Notes: a model not told the origin generated them from the letters alone. Shown: positions 14,952 to 24,997, counted from the stretch's first letter. The stretch: 25,435 nucleotides of DNA from RYN-431 sp036388295 (GCA_036388295.1 DASVSC010000068.1:1-25435); one strand, 5' to 3'. Program-made: numbers and translations.

Positions 14952-15027
14952 TCACCACAGAGATACGGAGGCACAGAGAAGACAATGACAAAGCTTCCTT
15001 CTCCGCGCCTCCGTGTCTCTGTGGTGA
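14952..15027. repeat. Imperfect 30-bp inverted repeat between the giant permease and the OPT-like gene
   Basis: Arms 14952-14981 and 14998-15027 match at 27 of 30 positions around a 16-base loop. The sequence (CACCACAGAGA-x-ACGGAGGC type) is of a kind dispersed in planctomycete and related genomes, which suggests a REP-like element. It occupies most of the gap in the operon and could weaken readthrough or protect mRNA ends. Confidence 0.85.
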
Positions 15028-15047
15028 CTGTTGTCTTCATTCGGTGC

Positions 15048-18000
15048 TCAGGCGAAACGGGTTTCTTCGGTGTGACCCGTAGTCGGGATTTCGGCGAACA
15101 GGTCATGGCTTTGCTCGACGTATTCCTTCATGCGCTGCGGGCTGAGGCTGCGCCACTGCAGGAACTGCTTGCGCAGTTCGGTGAGGAAGCTGCGGTTCAT
15201 GCGCCACCAGCTGCCGTCGTCGCCGCTGAGGCGTTCGAGGACGACTTGCACGTCGTAGATCGTGTCGAACTCGCCGGGATGGATCAGCAGCAGCAGGTTC
15301 TGTCGGACGCCAAGATCGAAGGGCGTGAGCCAGATGACGGTCTTCAGGCCGCGCGTCGGACGGCCGTCGGGGCCGGTGCCGGCGAAGGCCTCGATTTTGC
15401 CGGCGCTGAACTTGCCGATGCTCCCCTCCTGGTGCGCCTCGAAATATTCAGCGACGTACCCGATCACGCCCTCTGCGGCGGTCTGATTAATCGTGAAGGG
15501 CAGGTCGGCGATGATCTGGTCGCCGACCGGATTCGGCACGCGCCAGCTGCGTTCGATGCTCGGTGCCGCAATCTTGCTCGCCAGCCGTGCCGGCACCAGG
15601 GCCGACAGCAGGACGATCAGCAGGATCAGGCCGAGCGTGAGCATCGCGCTGCTGCCGGAATAGTTCAGCGTGACATTACCGAGCCAGCCGAGCTTCAGCA
15701 GCGCCGTGCCGACGCCTTGTCCGATGATGTAGCCGAACACGCTGCCGATCAGGCCGTACGTCAGCGCCTCGGCGACGAACAACGCGCCGACGTGGAACGG
15801 GGCCAGGCCCAGCGACGTGTAGACGTGAATCTCCCGTCGCCGCTCGGCGATGGATCCCATCATCGTGTTGAAGATGATCAGGCCGCCGATGGCCAGCGGA
15901 ATCACGACGTTGGACCCGCCGCCGATGCTGCTGAGGTTGCTGGCGCTGACGAGTTTCACGCCGTCGCTGTAGCCGGCAAAGGTCGCCAGGGCGAAGCGCT
16001 TGGTGATGTCGTCGACGACCGTCTTCACGGCCTCGTCCTTGTCGGCCGGCTTCGCGTCCGGCGGGGCGAGGCGCACGCCGATCGTGCGCAAGCTGGTGTT
16101 GTCCAACCCGCGGCTGACGGCGGCGGGAACGATGGCGAACTGCGTGCTCGACAGATGCTCGTACGACGCGCCGGCCTCGGCGGCGCTGCTGTCGGCGTCG
16201 AGGTCGAGCGTATCGGAATTGGTCTCCGACAGCTTCTTCCCGCTGGCGTCGAGCGCGCCGGTGGAATACTTCAGCGGGGCGATCGGTTCGCCGGACAGAA
16301 TGCTCACCCGCTGGTCGAACGCGTTCGGATCGTAAAGCCCGCTCACCGTCAGCCGCCGGCCGGCCACGCTGAGCGTGTCGCCGAGTTTGACTTTGAGCTG
16401 GGCGGCCGTGGGAAGGGACAGGTAAACGACGTCCGTCGCGCCGTTTTCCAGCTTCTCAAAACTCGGCACGACGTCGCCGATGTGAGACAGCGTGCCTTCG
16501 CCGGGCGACAGGCCCAGGAGCGAGGCCAGACCCACCACGCGCGGGGCTTGGCCATCGACTGTGAACCCGCCGGCGACGAGGTTGACCTGGTCTTTCGGGT
16601 CACCGGCGTTGAGCGTCCACCAGCGTTCGACGAAGCGGTGTTCCGGGTACGCCGCCTGCAGGCCGCTCAGGGCCTCGCGCGGCATGTTGCGGAAGCCGCG
16701 TTGACGCAGCAGCAGGCCGCCGTACTGGCTGTCGATGCCTGTCGGCAGCGAGACGACGCCTTGGTACCGGCTGGCACTAGTGAAGCAGAGAACGGCGAAC
16801 GTAATCAGCACGACCGTGATAGCAGTCAATGCGGTGCGGAACCTGCGCCGCCGCATGTTCGCGATGCCGAGCATAATCGCGCTCATCAGCACACTGGCGC
16901 TGGCGAGGCTGGTGCCGTGCGCCGCGCCGCGGCCGCTGCGCAGGTGCTTCAGTTCCGTGTCGAACTTCTGGTAGACGACGCCGATGACGACCACGCTCAT
17001 CAGCAGGATCGCGAACGCCAGGATGATGATCAGCGGGCTGGAGCTGATCTTGAACGCCGGGTGGAACAGCCAGAGCGCCGCGGCCATGATCGCAAAAACG
17101 CACGTCGCCCCGGCGATCTGCTTGTAAATGCTCGGCGTGCCGACCAGCAGGCGTTCCATGCAAAAGCTAAACGGGACGGCCAGCAGCAGCAGGAAGATGG
17201 CGGCGTAGACGACGTCGTTGGCCATCTTTTGCGCCGCGTCGTACACGCGGGCCTCGTCGGCCCAGGCGCCGTTGGCGTCGCGCATCAGCTTCGGCGTGTC
17301 GTTCGCGCCGAACGCCGTCTCCGCCGAGCGGATTTGGTCGGCGGCGCTGCGGTGCATCGCGTCGATCAGGGTGCTGGTCACGCCCGCGCGGCGGTACTGC
17401 TCGATGCGGTCGTCGTTCAGCCGCCAGAAGTCGCGGGCCGTGGCCAGATTCAGCGGGCCGAGCGTGGCGAGCTGGTCGACGGTGAAGCCGTGGCCTTGCC
17501 CCTTCGTGCCGGTGTCGGCCTCGCCCGGCTGGGGCATGTTCAGCAGGATCACGCGGTTGCCGATGCGGCCGTAACGGAACAGCAGGTACATTCGGCTGCC
17601 CGGCTCGACCTGCGCCGCCATCATCTGGCCGACGGTCAGCACGTCGAACCGCTGCGGCTCGGCGTTGCGCCGGGCGTCGATCAGTTGCACCTCGCCCAGG
17701 CCCTGCAGGAACCGCGGGTCGTACAGGCCGGTGAGCGTGACCTCGCGGCAGTCGAAGACGACGCTCTTGATCGGGTTCAGCGTCTGGTCCAGGTTGACGA
17801 TCGTCGGCAAGTCACCGCTCTGCTTGCCAAGATCGGCGCTAGCGGTGATTTCGCCGGTGGCGTCTTCGACGCGGTAGACCTTGGTCAGCAGTTGACGCAA
17901 ATCGCCCAGCCGCGGCTGGCCGTCGAAGTAGTAACGGCCTTCGGCGTCGCAGTCGCGGACTTCAATTCTGCGAACGCCCAGCGTGTAAGGCATCCACCTG

Positions 18001-20054
18001 ATGAGCGGGATTTTTCGATTCGCCCCGAGGTAGTAATAAGTCGCGAGAAACCCTTCGCGCGGCAAATCCGGCACCGGCCGGCCGCTGGCGGTGGAAACGA
18101 CTTGGCCCTGGAAATCGTTCGTGTTGCGGCGGAACTCCGGCTGGCCGACGAACTTCGGGTCTTCCCACGCGTGGCGGACGAGCGTGGCGACGGCGTTCGC
18201 CTGTGGCAGGATCGCGTCGACGCTGAGCTTCGCCAGCGTGTCCAGCGGCGTGTCGCGACGCGGGCGCAAGTCTTCCAGCGTCGCCAGCGTCAGCCCGGGA
18301 ACGCCCCAGGCCATGCTCATCTCGGCCGGCAGCCCGGCTGGGGCCGCCAGGTACGACGGCTGCGAACGGACGAGTTTAAACGGTTCGAAGTCGATCAGGG
18401 CGGCCAGCGGTTTGAACCAATCGACGCCGTTCCCTTTCTTCGCGGCGTCGGCCGTCCGTTCGAACCATTCGCGGTATTCCTGCACCTGGTTCGATTGCGT
18501 GTTGAACAGTTTGCCCCAAAAGATGGGGCCGGTGCGTACGCCGCCGTCGGACAAGTCGAGGCCAAGCATCAGCTCGATCAGACGGTCGTCGTTGTTGCGC
18601 GCGTTCGGGTTCTTCCCACGGCCGACGCGGGTGGCGAGCCATTCGTAGAGGTCAATGCGCCGGCTCAACTCTGCCTTGCGGGCGGCCAGTTGTTGCGACA
18701 AACCCGGCGCGCCATCGGTGCCGCCGATTCGTTCCAGCACGCGGGTCAGGTAATGCGGGGCGAGCGGGCCGTATTCGACAAGCTGGGCCGGGGTCGCGGT
18801 GAACGCGTACTTGAGCTGATTGAGTTTGATCTGCCGGTCCTGCAAATCACTCATTTGCCGCTTGGCCGCCGCGTCTTGTTGGTCGGCCGGCAGGACGCGC
18901 AGGCGGAACAGTTCGTCCTGCTCCAGCGATGCGTCGGTTTCGATGATCTTGGCAATGCGGTCGATCACGCCGCGATGGACGGCGACGGCCAGCTTTGTGG
19001 GATCGCCCGCGACCGAACGCGCGGCGGTCAGGTCGGCTTCAACGGCGCTGATCTGCGGCGTCAGATCGCGGTCGATCATCTCCCGCCATTTCGACGGCGC
19101 GTCGGCGAACGCCATCAACAACTGACGGGTGCCGAGCAGGTTGTAGGAGTCGGCCCCGGTGAAGCAGACCAGCACCGGCCGGCGGGGCGGGTGACGGGCG
19201 AAGTCGCGCAGCATCGCCAGCGCGACGGCCGGCTGCACCGCCTGGCCCGCGGCGTGGCTGAGGTCGGGCACCAGCCCGGTCGCGTCGAGCGGCGCGACCA
19301 CGGCCAGAGCAGCCCATGGCTTTCCGGTGCCGGTCGCCGGCGGGTCTTTCGCGGCGACGTACGCGTACAGGTTCTTGGCGATCGTCCGTTTCCAGACCAC
19401 GTCCGCCTTCAGCGTGGCATGGCCGGCGGGGCCCTTGCGCAGCGTGTCGGCGTCGGGCCCGTCGGGCAGGTAGAAGCGCGGGACGTTGACCGGAATTGCC
19501 ACGTCGTTGCCGCGCATGCGCGTGTGCGAGACCTGGGCGTTGCCGAGGAACAGAATGGCTTTGGGATTGAAGTAGGCGACGGTTTTCCATTCGTCGCCGG
19601 TGTCGCCTTCGAGGACGGCGATGTTGCCGCCGACGCGTTGGCAGGGGATCTGCGTGTAATCGCCTTGGCCGCAGTAGATCAACTCGCCGGTCAATCCTTC
19701 CTTCGGCGTCGCGTTCAGCCGGACGCCGGCGGGAAAGAACGGATGAACGGCCACGGTGCGACCGCCTGGCAGGGCGAGTGTGGCCGACCGCGTTTGCGGG
19801 GTCATCAGCGGGTAGGCGTGCTCCTGCAGTTCGATGCCGGGCAGGGCGGTGATTTGGCCGCGCACGTAATCGACGGCCGCGTCGTAACCGGCGGAACCGA
19901 CGGCGCGGGTCTGGCCGGCCAGGGCTGCGAGATCGCGATCGAGTTGAACGCGGTCGATCGGCCCCGGCTGCGCTCGCGCCATTGCCGCCAGGAGCAGGAC
20001 GAGCATTGCCGACCAAAGGCAACGCGGCACGAGCGGGCGGAAACGATATGGCAT
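15048..20054 (-). CDS. Giant FtsX-type permease with N-terminal degenerate M28-like domain
   Basis: A 1668-residue protein. ATG 20054 was preferred because the signal peptide (LWSAMLVLLLAAMARAQ) follows; an upstream ATG at 20099 adds 15 residues. Residues about 30-330 resemble an M28 aminopeptidase fold: GSAGYDAAVDYVRGQI, an intervening PA-like insert, then VVAPLDATG and PVLVCFTGADSYNLLG. The canonical H-x-D, DD and EE metal ligands appear replaced. A cluster of spans (about 942-1035) leads into an FtsX first span (about 1056-1085). Next come an extracytoplasmic region, the FtsX core with ERRREIHVYTSLG and three spans (about 1376-1495), and a 170-residue cytoplasmic tail. It resembles the fused M28-ABC permease proteins of planctomycetes. 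It heads the operon. Confidence 0.85.
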   Translation of the reverse strand: MPYRFRPLVPRCLWSAMLVLLLAAMARAQPGPIDRVQLDRDLAALAGQTRAVGSAGYDAAVDYVRGQITALPGIELQEHAYPLMTPQTRSATLALPGGRTVAVHPFFPAGVRLNATPKEGLTGELIYCGQGDYTQIPCQRVGGNIAVLEGDTGDEWKTVAYFNPKAILFLGNAQVSHTRMRGNDVAIPVNVPRFYLPDGPDADTLRKGPAGHATLKADVVWKRTIAKNLYAYVAAKDPPATGTGKPWAALAVVAPLDATGLVPDLSHAAGQAVQPAVALAMLRDFARHPPRRPVLVCFTGADSYNLLGTRQLLMAFADAPSKWREMIDRDLTPQISAVEADLTAARSVAGDPTKLAVAVHRGVIDRIAKIIETDASLEQDELFRLRVLPADQQDAAAKRQMSDLQDRQIKLNQLKYAFTATPAQLVEYGPLAPHYLTRVLERIGGTDGAPGLSQQLAARKAELSRRIDLYEWLATRVGRGKNPNARNNDDRLIELMLGLDLSDGGVRTGPIFWGKLFNTQSNQVQEYREWFERTADAAKKGNGVDWFKPLAALIDFEPFKLVRSQPSYLAAPAGLPAEMSMAWGVPGLTLATLEDLRPRRDTPLDTLAKLSVDAILPQANAVATLVRHAWEDPKFVGQPEFRRNTNDFQGQVVSTASGRPVPDLPREGFLATYYYLGANRKIPLIRWMPYTLGVRRIEVRDCDAEGRYYFDGQPRLGDLRQLLTKVYRVEDATGEITASADLGKQSGDLPTIVNLDQTLNPIKSVVFDCREVTLTGLYDPRFLQGLGEVQLIDARRNAEPQRFDVLTVGQMMAAQVEPGSRMYLLFRYGRIGNRVILLNMPQPGEADTGTKGQGHGFTVDQLATLGPLNLATARDFWRLNDDRIEQYRRAGVTSTLIDAMHRSAADQIRSAETAFGANDTPKLMRDANGAWADEARVYDAAQKMANDVVYAAIFLLLLAVPFSFCMERLLVGTPSIYKQIAGATCVFAIMAAALWLFHPAFKISSSPLIIILAFAILLMSVVVIGVVYQKFDTELKHLRSGRGAAHGTSLASASVLMSAIMLGIANMRRRRFRTALTAITVVLITFAVLCFTSASRYQGVVSLPTGIDSQYGGLLLRQRGFRNMPREALSGLQAAYPEHRFVERWWTLNAGDPKDQVNLVAGGFTVDGQAPRVVGLASLLGLSPGEGTLSHIGDVVPSFEKLENGATDVVYLSLPTAAQLKVKLGDTLSVAGRRLTVSGLYDPNAFDQRVSILSGEPIAPLKYSTGALDASGKKLSETNSDTLDLDADSSAAEAGASYEHLSSTQFAIVPAAVSRGLDNTSLRTIGVRLAPPDAKPADKDEAVKTVVDDITKRFALATFAGYSDGVKLVSASNLSSIGGGSNVVIPLAIGGLIIFNTMMGSIAERRREIHVYTSLGLAPFHVGALFVAEALTYGLIGSVFGYIIGQGVGTALLKLGWLGNVTLNYSGSSAMLTLGLILLIVLLSALVPARLASKIAAPSIERSWRVPNPVGDQIIADLPFTINQTAAEGVIGYVAEYFEAHQEGSIGKFSAGKIEAFAGTGPDGRPTRGLKTVIWLTPFDLGVRQNLLLLIHPGEFDTIYDVQVVLERLSGDDGSWWRMNRSFLTELRKQFLQWRSLSPQRMKEYVEQSHDLFAEIPTTGHTEETRFA

Positions 20055-20402
20055 GTGCGTTGGACCACGGAACACCTGCCCGGCATGCGGCGCGGCCACA
20101 CGCGGCGGACGGCGCGAATTATGGCCGGGGGCCGTCGGGTTGCAAAGTGACGACGCGGTCGGGCGATTGAAGCCGACGTCGTGGCACCCGCGGCAGTGGG
20201 TTGCCTGTCATTTGGAGTGGACGCGCTTGAACTTTTGCCGCCGGGGGCGATGATGCCCGCGCCGGCACCGAAGCCGGCCGGGCACGTCATTCGCGGACGC
20301 ATCGTTGACAGGGAAAACGAAGCCGTCCTCGCGACCCGCCAAAAACTCGTGTTTCGGCACGACTGCCAAAGAAGGGCTCGGACGCCCGAGCGATCCACAC
20401 TT
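20055..20402. other. Divergent intergenic region
   Basis: This 348-base gap separates the giant permease (minus) from the PilZ-like gene (plus). It should contain promoters for both. A TTGACA hexamer at 20305-20310 is a possible plus-strand -35, but no convincing -10 follows at 16-18 bases. A plus-strand open frame from 20181 joins the PilZ-like gene, but its residues lack protein-like character. Confidence 0.4.
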
Positions 20403-20714
20403 ATGCCTCCTTTCACGAAGCCTGACGCGTCGCGCGCCTCGCTCAGCGACCGCCGGACCAGCCACCGTGGCCCGGTCCAGACCCGAGCCCGCTTGACCGT
20501 ACTCGACGGCCCGAGCGCCGGCGCCGTTCACGAGATCCTGGCCCGTGACATGCCGATGGCCGGCATGTCGTTTCTGCTGCGCGAGTCGCTGGCGGTCGGC
20601 CAGCTCTGCCAGTTGGAGTTCCAGCCCGGCACGCGCCCGGTGTCCGCGGAAATCGTCCGCTCGCGCCCGATCTCCGGCGGCCGTTACGAGATGGCGCTGC
20701 AGCTGCGCAAGTGA
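20403..20714 (+). CDS. PilZ-like domain protein
   Basis: A 103-residue single-domain protein. ATG 20403 was chosen because it sits just before the basic stretch SDRRTSHRGPVQTRARLTV, which resembles the RxxxR entry of a PilZ domain. RDMPMAGMSFLLRESLAVGQ corresponds to the D-x-[SP]-x-x-G element, with proline-methionine rather than the usual D-x-S. The C-terminal strand pair (AEIVRSRPISGGRYEMALQL) is typical. PilZ domains bind cyclic di-GMP and control envelope or motility functions. The RxxxR residues are not perfectly spaced, so ligand binding is uncertain. The downstream ankyrin gene begins 50 bases after the stop. Confidence 0.72.
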   Translation: MPPFTKPDASRASLSDRRTSHRGPVQTRARLTVLDGPSAGAVHEILARDMPMAGMSFLLRESLAVGQLCQLEFQPGTRPVSAEIVRSRPISGGRYEMALQLRK

Positions 20715-20764
20715 AGAGGGCCGGCTGCTGGCCGATGGCTCTCACTTCCGCCTACACTGCGGCT

Positions 20765-21457
20765 ATGCGAAGGACACACACCGCCGTCGTGACGCTTGCG
20801 TCCGGACTCATCGCCGTCACCGGTTGCAAGAGCGGGCCGGACGCGCAAACGACCAATCCGTGGTTCGCGGCCACGTACGCCTACAACGACCAAGGGTTCA
20901 CCGCTGCGTCCACCAGCGGTGCGGACATCAACCAGCCGAACAGTGACAACAACACGCCGCTGCACGAGGCGGTGAATCTCGACAACGTCAAAGCGGTGCA
21001 ATACTTCATCGGCCACGGGGCGAACCTGGAGGCCATGGACGAAGACAAAGAAACGCCGCTGCACTTCGCCGCCACCGGCGGAAAGACCGCGGCCGGCCGG
21101 GCGTTGATCGAGGGCGGGGCGAACGTCAACGCGCGCGACGAGGACGGCCGAACGCCATTGATGACCACGGTTGAAGACGGTTACGTCGACCTGACTCGCG
21201 CGCTACTGGCGGCCAAAGCGGACCCGAACATCCAGGACAAGGACGGCCGAACGGCGCTGCATTTCGCGGCCGAAGCGGGGCAAGGGGAACTCGTCAGGAT
21301 GCTGCTGGATGCTGGGGCGAACCAGTCCATTCTCGACAAAAAGGGCAAGACGCCTTTGATGATCGCGATGGAAGACAAACAGATCGCCGCGGTGCAGGCA
21401 CTGCAAGGGACGCCGATGCAGCCGACGGCCACCCAGCCTGTCAATCCGCTGCAATAA
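20765..21457 (+). CDS. Ankyrin-repeat lipoprotein
   Basis: A 230-residue protein. ATG 20765 gives a type II signal peptide ending in the lipobox VTGC (Cys21). Five ankyrin repeats follow from about residue 58: NNTPLHEAV, KETPLHFAA, GRTPLMTTV, GRTALHFAA and GKTPLMIAM, spaced by 33-34 residues. The linker D-x-D/N pattern (ARDEDG, QDKDG, DKKGK) is regular. Ankyrin repeats bind proteins; a lipidated version would act in the periplasm or at the outer membrane. An upstream GTG at 20711 exists but would place the lipobox too far in. It is co-oriented with the PilZ-like gene. A strong hairpin follows the stop. Confidence 0.9.
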   Translation: MRRTHTAVVTLASGLIAVTGCKSGPDAQTTNPWFAATYAYNDQGFTAASTSGADINQPNSDNNTPLHEAVNLDNVKAVQYFIGHGANLEAMDEDKETPLHFAATGGKTAAGRALIEGGANVNARDEDGRTPLMTTVEDGYVDLTRALLAAKADPNIQDKDGRTALHFAAEAGQGELVRMLLDAGANQSILDKKGKTPLMIAMEDKQIAAVQALQGTPMQPTATQPVNPLQ

Positions 21458-21483
21458 GCCTGTTCAAGACCGAAAAACGATTT

Positions 21484-21540
21484 ACGCCGTTCGTAGCGGA
21501 GCGGAAAGCGAAAACCCCTTCGCTCCGCCACGAACGGCGT
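21484..21540. terminator. Strong hairpin between convergent genes
   Basis: Arms 21484-21503 and 21521-21540 pair at 19 of 20 positions around a 17-base loop. It lies 26 bases after the ankyrin gene and 11 bases after the SOD stop on the other strand, as expected for a bidirectional terminator. The plus strand continues with only a short TGTTTGTCTT tract. Confidence 0.8.
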
Positions 21541-21551
21541 GACTGTTTGTC

Positions 21552-22343
<792 letters not shown>

Positions 22344-22401
22344 GCAGTCTCCTGTTTAAGAGTGAGTCCGACTGTAGGCACGACGGGAGCCGGGCCGGTG
22401 G

Positions 22402-22956
22402 TTACTGCTTCGTTCGCAGCAGAAGAAACTCGTGACGGAACGATTGATCCTTCTGTTTCAGCGTCAGCACGACGCGCACGCGGCCTTCGCCTTTCCATTC
22501 CCAATAGTCCTGCGCCCGCCCGACGTCCAGGTATTGCGCCGGCCGCGGCTCGTCACTTTGCACCAGGACGCCGACGCCGAACTGGAACGCCGGGCCGGCC
22601 GGCGGGGCGTCACGCAGGGGCGGCAGGATCAACTTCATGAACGCCCCCGGCGGCAGCAGCTGCGAGGCGATGGCCCGCGACTGGCCGAGGGGGTCGACGA
22701 TCGCACTGGCGCTGCCGTCCAAACTGATTTCAGTATCAGTCGGATTTTCGATCAGCAGCACACAACGGCTTTCCACCTGCCGCAACCGCAGGCGGGCAGG
22801 GGCGGCGGGCAGGACCAGGTCCTGGTCTTTTCGAATCGTCGTCGGCGTCGGGTCCGGCGAGCCCATGGCCGGGACCATGTCGTAGCGATAGCGCGTGCAA
22901 CCGCTCGACACCAGCAGAAGCGTGAACGACGTCAGGGTGGCAAGCAATAAGCGCAT
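22402..22956 (-). CDS. Lipoprotein of unknown function
   Basis: A 184-residue protein. ATG 22956 (MRLLLATLT) was chosen over ATG 22974 because it begins a compact signal peptide with lipobox VSSGC. The mature part has beta-rich features: RLRLRQVESRCVLLIENPTDTEI, in parts RLRLRQVESR and CVLLIENPTDTEISLDG, which look like an immunoglobulin-like fold. GRVRVVLTLKQKD and HEFLLLRTKQ are the final strands. Several planctomycete lipoproteins have such a layout, but none with a known role. It is divergent from the next gene and lies on the same strand as the SOD. Confidence 0.78.
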   Translation of the reverse strand: MRLLLATLTSFTLLLVSSGCTRYRYDMVPAMGSPDPTPTTIRKDQDLVLPAAPARLRLRQVESRCVLLIENPTDTEISLDGSASAIVDPLGQSRAIASQLLPPGAFMKLILPPLRDAPPAGPAFQFGVGVLVQSDEPRPAQYLDVGRAQDYWEWKGEGRVRVVLTLKQKDQSFRHEFLLLRTKQ

Positions 22957-23064
22957 CGCTACGATTGTTCGCACGCGGACACAGCAGAATCAACTGACGT
23001 TTACAACTGACGCTTATTGGCGTGGTACTACCGGTGGCGAGCAGATCGATTCGGAGGCCGACCC

Positions 23065-23910
23065 ATGGGCTTGCAGAACTGGCGGTGGTGGCAGTGGTTG
23101 CTGGCTTCGCTGCTCATCGGGGCGGCGGTCGGATTCGCACTCACACGCCTGGACCCCGACGATCCATCCATCCCGTCCACCTCGTTCGCGATGATGCGCG
23201 CCAAGCTGGAACGCCGGACGGAAACCGGGGCGTCCATTCTCACCGATATTCGCGTCAGTCCTGTCATTATGGATCACACCGACAAGCCCGTGCAGTCGGT
23301 CACGTTCTGGGAACGCCAGCGGCACAAAGGCACCGGGCGATGGGACCCGACGATGCAGTTCCGGACCGTCACGCCCGTGCCGCTATCGAAACTGTCACCG
23401 CGTGCCGACTTCGGCGTGCTGGACTACCTGGCCGAGCGGAAAAAGGAGATTCCCTCGCTCGACTACCGTTTCCAATGGTGGCTGGTGCCGCGGAACGTGT
23501 GGCTGATGTCCATCGGCGGCAGCGTGCTGCTGGTCGGTTTGATCTGGCCGGTGGTACTCAAGCTGATGATCAAACTCGGCCTGGCCGAGCCGCCGGCGGA
23601 ACGAGGGGCTGACCTCAGCGGCGTACGCACGACCGATAGTTCCACTGCGATGCGCTCAGGATCAATCGTGACCGCCGACGACCGGCAAAAATTGGCCGCA
23701 CTGAACGCCGAGTTGGAAGCGAACGTCGCGGGCATGAGCGTCGGTGTGGCCGCCGATTCGCCTGATCGTCCGGCCGCGGCAGTCGCGCCGGTGCAACTCC
23801 CGACGGAAAGACCGGCCGAGCCGAGCGTTCCCGCCGTCACGCCGGGGAAGCCCGAAGACTTCGAGGGCGAGTTCTATCCCGTCGCCCGGCCGATTGTGAA
23901 GAAGACCTAG
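23065..23910 (+). CDS. Two-span membrane protein of unknown function
   Basis: A 281-residue protein; ATG 23065 has a GGAGG SD 7 bases upstream, so the longer frame from 23017 was rejected. Span one is WWQWLLASLLIGAAVGFAL (about residues 8-26). The segment from about 30 to 150 lies outside. It has a beta-rich domain (VSPVIMDHTDKPVQSVTFW, then TVTPVPLSKL). Span two is VWLMSIGGSVLLVGLIWPVVL (about 147-167). The cytoplasmic tail is long, proline/alanine-rich and low-complexity. The tail contains a helical stretch (RQKLAALNAELEANVAG). I do not recognise the family. Confidence 0.8.
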   Translation: MGLQNWRWWQWLLASLLIGAAVGFALTRLDPDDPSIPSTSFAMMRAKLERRTETGASILTDIRVSPVIMDHTDKPVQSVTFWERQRHKGTGRWDPTMQFRTVTPVPLSKLSPRADFGVLDYLAERKKEIPSLDYRFQWWLVPRNVWLMSIGGSVLLVGLIWPVVLKLMIKLGLAEPPAERGADLSGVRTTDSSTAMRSGSIVTADDRQKLAALNAELEANVAGMSVGVAADSPDRPAAAVAPVQLPTERPAEPSVPAVTPGKPEDFEGEFYPVARPIVKKT

Positions 23911-23926
23911 ACGTCGGCTCGATTCA

Positions 23927-24997
23927 TTACTCGCCCAGCGTCCATCGCGTCCAGGGCGACTTCGCCAGCAGCAGGCTAAGCAGGCTCGCCGAGACGAACG
24001 CGAAGCCGAAGCAGGCGGCGTCTGTCGCCAGGGTCGGCGTCGTTTCCCAGCGTTCCATCCAGGCCGCCGCGATGCGGAGGAAGACCAGGTGCGACAGGTA
24101 AATGCCGTAGCTGTACCGCCCGAGGCTGCCGACCGACCGAAGCGCCGGCAGCGCCAGCGGTAAGAGGGCGATCAGCACGCAACCCAGGCCCGCCGTCGAG
24201 CGCAACACCTTGAAGGGCGTGATCGTTTCCTGCAGCGTCATCGAGCCGAGCAACAGGACGATGCCCCCGACCGCCAGCAGGGGCGTCGTACGCGGCAGCT
24301 TGCCGTGGAACGCACACGCCAAGCCCAACGCCAGCGCCCAGCACACCGTCGGCGTCGCCCGCAGCGTGTAGCGCCAGAAGTCCATATCGTGCTCGCGCGC
24401 CGCTACCCAGCGCGGTTCCGGCAAGACGGCCGCGACCACGCCCAGCACGGCCAACAGGCACACGACCGGCCAACGCGCGGCCGGCAGACCCTGTACGCCC
24501 TTCACCAGCAGCGCGCCGCCCAGCGTGACGATCATCAGGAACGGGAGGAACCACAGGTGTTCATGCCCGCCGACGTAAAGAACCGTCGGGCTCGGCAGGT
24601 TCATCGTGTGATCGCGGACGATCGACTTCGCCTGGCTGAGTGCGACGTACACCGCCGTCCAGAACAGGAACGGCAGGTAAACACGCGTGGCCCGCGAGAC
24701 GGCGTATTCCGTCAGCGAGCGGCCGCCGGGCTTCGTCAGCGACCGCGTCATGAACAGCACGGCAACGAACGTGTAAAACGGCACACCGAACGTGCCGATC
24801 GGCCAGAACCACTTCCCGACGTCGCTCTGGGCCGCGTGCACCCAGACGATGCCGACGGCGGCTACCAGGCGCACCGTGTCGAGCAGCGCCAGACGATCGG
24901 CGGCGGGACGTGTCGTCGCGCCCTCACGCGTCGCGACCGTGGCGGCCGCGGGGCGGAGGGATTCGACGGACAACACACTTATCGGACCGGCGGACAT
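23927..24997 (-). CDS. Acyltransferase 3 family membrane protein
   Basis: A 356-residue protein. ATG 24997 follows an AAGG SD and replaces an earlier ATG at 25042. After about 28 residues, RLALLDTVRLVAAVGIVWVHAAQSD matches the acyltransferase-3 N-terminus (LD-x-x-R-x-x-A, then span one ending in VHA, with the catalytic-type His). About ten hydrophobic spans follow. SRATRVYLPFLFW corresponds to the RR-x-x-R-x-x-P-x-x-x-W region. GRYSYGIYLSHLVFL is the typical late motif. These enzymes O-acylate surface polysaccharides or lipids. The tail is short (SPWTRWTLGE). It converges with the preceding membrane protein gene, leaving a 16-base gap. Confidence 0.9.
   Translation of the reverse strand: MSAGPISVLSVESLRPAAATVATREGATTRPAADRLALLDTVRLVAAVGIVWVHAAQSDVGKWFWPIGTFGVPFYTFVAVLFMTRSLTKPGGRSLTEYAVSRATRVYLPFLFWTAVYVALSQAKSIVRDHTMNLPSPTVLYVGGHEHLWFLPFLMIVTLGGALLVKGVQGLPAARWPVVCLLAVLGVVAAVLPEPRWVAAREHDMDFWRYTLRATPTVCWALALGLACAFHGKLPRTTPLLAVGGIVLLLGSMTLQETITPFKVLRSTAGLGCVLIALLPLALPALRSVGSLGRYSYGIYLSHLVFLRIAAAWMERWETTPTLATDAACFGFAFVSASLLSLLLAKSPWTRWTLGE

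Noticed and set aside
13095..20150. A plus-strand open frame of more than 2300 codons across the giant permease and OPT-like genes
   Set aside because: The minus strand of this region encodes recognised domains with motifs; the plus frame is open because of high-GC codon bias, and its translation is rich in Arg, Ala, Gly and Asp without any domain.
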